From: Litoreibacter albidus
GTDB taxonomy: Bacteria > Pseudomonadota > Alphaproteobacteria > Rhodobacterales > Rhodobacteraceae
DNA length: 64,000 nucleotides
Direction: 5' to 3'
NCBI RefSeq assembly: GCF_900107015.1
Contig: NZ_FNOI01000002.1
Span: 186,001-250,000, forward strand
This document shows, piece after piece, positions 63,072 to 64,000 of the stretch. Within the stretch, counting starts at the first letter, position 1, and the number at the start of each line of letters is the position of its first letter. The notes beneath the pieces are model-generated. The model had not been told where the DNA came from. It did no database searches and saw nothing but the letters and a program-made list of their open reading frames with translations. A program made the position numbers and the translations under genes.

Positions 63072-64000
63072 CTAGATTTTCGCCTTCCGCGCCGATTCCG
63101 GTCCATGCGGATGCATGGCGTGGGGGTACGGGGCGTGGTGGTGATCATGCCCGTGGTCGTGGTCATGATGATGGTGGTGGTGGTGCCCGTGATCATGTGC
63201 GTGGTCATGCGCATGGTCGTGGTGATGATGGTGGTGGTGGTGGCCCGGCAATTCCAGACGGCACATGCCGGTGCAGAAGGTATCGCACAGATCGCAGTCC
63301 TCGACGTTGGAGCCGGGGGCGTTGGCGCCTTGGCCCTCCACGTGGTGGTGATGCGATTCCTGCACCGCGCCGACCTCACCTTCAAAGCCCAAAACCTGCA
63401 CACGGTATTTGCACAGCACGCAGGTGGGCGGCGGCACGTCGCCGAAGGCGGGGTGGTCTTTGGGGGCAATGGTTTGGACCTCTTGGCCCTCAATCGCGAG
63501 AACTTGGGTGCGGTACTGACAGACGCCGCAGTTTGGCGGCGGGGTGCTGCCCATCTGTTCCTTGATACGCTCCGCGAAGGTTTCGAGCACCTGCGCGTGA
63601 TCGTTCAGGTAGCCCGCTTTGACGAATTCGATATCCGGATGCTGCGTCGCGACTTGGTCGGTGAAGCCATAGATGCGGTCAATCAGGATGCCGGTGAACA
63701 AGAAGTAGGGGAACACCACGATGCGTTTATAGCCCAGCTTGGCCGCGTGGGTCAGGCAGGGCTCCACCAGTGGGAAGGTAACGCCGGAGTAGCCTACCTC
63801 GACCCAGCCAAAGCCCATGCCTTCGTGCAGCATCCGCGCAATTTTCGACACGTTGCCGTTCGCGTCCGGGTCGGAGGCCCCGCGCCCGATGACGACAAGG
63901 CAGGTTTCTTCGTTCGGGACATGCTTCACCGCGTTGGCGGCATCCACGGCCTGTTGGATACGTGCACCAGCGGCGGCGATCATCTTCGGGTCAACGCCCA
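63072..64000 (-). CDS. cbiX: CbiX-like cobalamin chelatase, His-rich (5' end outside window)
   Basis: The C-terminal 309 residues of a CbiX-family protein; the N-terminal half-domain lies beyond the window. CbiX inserts cobalt into sirohydrochlorin. Visible are LVVIGRGASDPDANG and VGYSGVTFPLVEPCL, then three Cys clusters (CGVC, CVLC and CDLCDTFCTGMC) that could hold an Fe-S centre, and a tail of about 60 residues in which more than half are His, mixed with Asp and Gly. The tail probably binds or stores cobalt. First of the cob genes here. Confidence 0.9.
   Translation of the reverse strand, partial: GVDPKMIAAAGARIQQAVDAANAVKHVPNEETCLVVIGRGASDPDANGNVSKIARMLHEGMGFGWVEVGYSGVTFPLVEPCLTHAAKLGYKRIVVFPYFLFTGILIDRIYGFTDQVATQHPDIEFVKAGYLNDHAQVLETFAERIKEQMGSTPPPNCGVCQYRTQVLAIEGQEVQTIAPKDHPAFGDVPPPTCVLCKYRVQVLGFEGEVGAVQESHHHHVEGQGANAPGSNVEDCDLCDTFCTGMCRLELPGHHHHHHHHDHAHDHAHDHGHHHHHHHDHDHGHDHHHAPYPHAMHPHGPESARKAKI

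Noticed and set aside
63100-63245. Low-complexity GTG/ATG-rich tract as a noncoding repeat
   Set aside because: It is in frame and encodes the His-rich tail of CbiX.

Overview
The window is chromosomal DNA of a GC-rich alphaproteobacterium, most probably a marine member of the Rhodobacterales (Roseobacter group). Clues are the mreBCD-mrdA-rodA order, an aerobic-type cob cluster with a His-rich CbiX, a FeuPQ/PhoPQ-like two-component system preceded by a PepSY-type protein, RTX proteins, a DgcN/DgcA module and many ATGA stop/start overlaps. Coding density is high. I found no rRNA, tRNA, CRISPR array, insertion sequence or prophage. The window starts inside a uracil-DNA glycosylase-family gene and ends inside cbiX.

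Layout. 1-1.1 kb: UDG-family 3' end and an SseB-like gene. 1.1-7.7 kb (minus): the cell-shape operon mreB-mreC-mreD-mrdA(PBP2)-rodA with a ghrA-like reductase at its end. 7.8-11 kb: rlmJ, then a divergent MFS transporter / GlxA-type regulator pair. 11-13 kb (minus): leuA with a leader that encodes a 13-residue Leu-rich peptide, two interlocked 7-bp stems and a 55-codon ORF. 13.2-16.2 kb: a small basic protein, a PepSY-like exported protein and a response regulator/histidine kinase pair. 16.2-25 kb: MORN-repeat protein, nadE, an esterase, a degenerate PAS-kinase, a Tat-exported MBL hydrolase, gltX and rlmF. 25-30 kb: divergent TlpA / argH-lipoprotein, greA, and two membrane proteins, the second AT-richer and probably acquired. 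30-34.4 kb (minus): a tightly overlapping molybdenum-cofactor operon fdhD-ycxB-like-mobA-mobB-moeA-GNAT. 34.4-38.3 kb: azlCD, a NYN-domain protein, divergent lrp/ald and mscL. 38.7-41 kb: ytoQ and two RTX proteins. 41-48.8 kb: pheT, pheS, rplT and rpmI on the minus strand, separated by small or accessory genes (sulfotransferase-like, OmpA-like, BLUF photoreceptor). 48.9-51.7 kb: pyk, a DUF1244 protein and a tandem pair of small exported paralogues. 51.8-57.9 kb (minus): a D-amino-acid module (dat, dgcA, dgcN) behind a TIM-barrel isomerase and a fatty-acid desaturase, with a divergent LysR regulator. 58-64 kb (minus): cobalamin genes cbiX-cobH-cobL-cobI-cobJ-cobM.

Connections. The D-amino-acid genes could turn D-Ala or D-Glu from peptidoglycan into N-acetyl-L-Glu. 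The Mo-cofactor operon would supply formate dehydrogenase and other molybdoenzymes. The leuA leader looks like ribosome-sensing control of leucine synthesis, built without an intrinsic terminator. I consider that leader the most interesting regulatory structure in the window.
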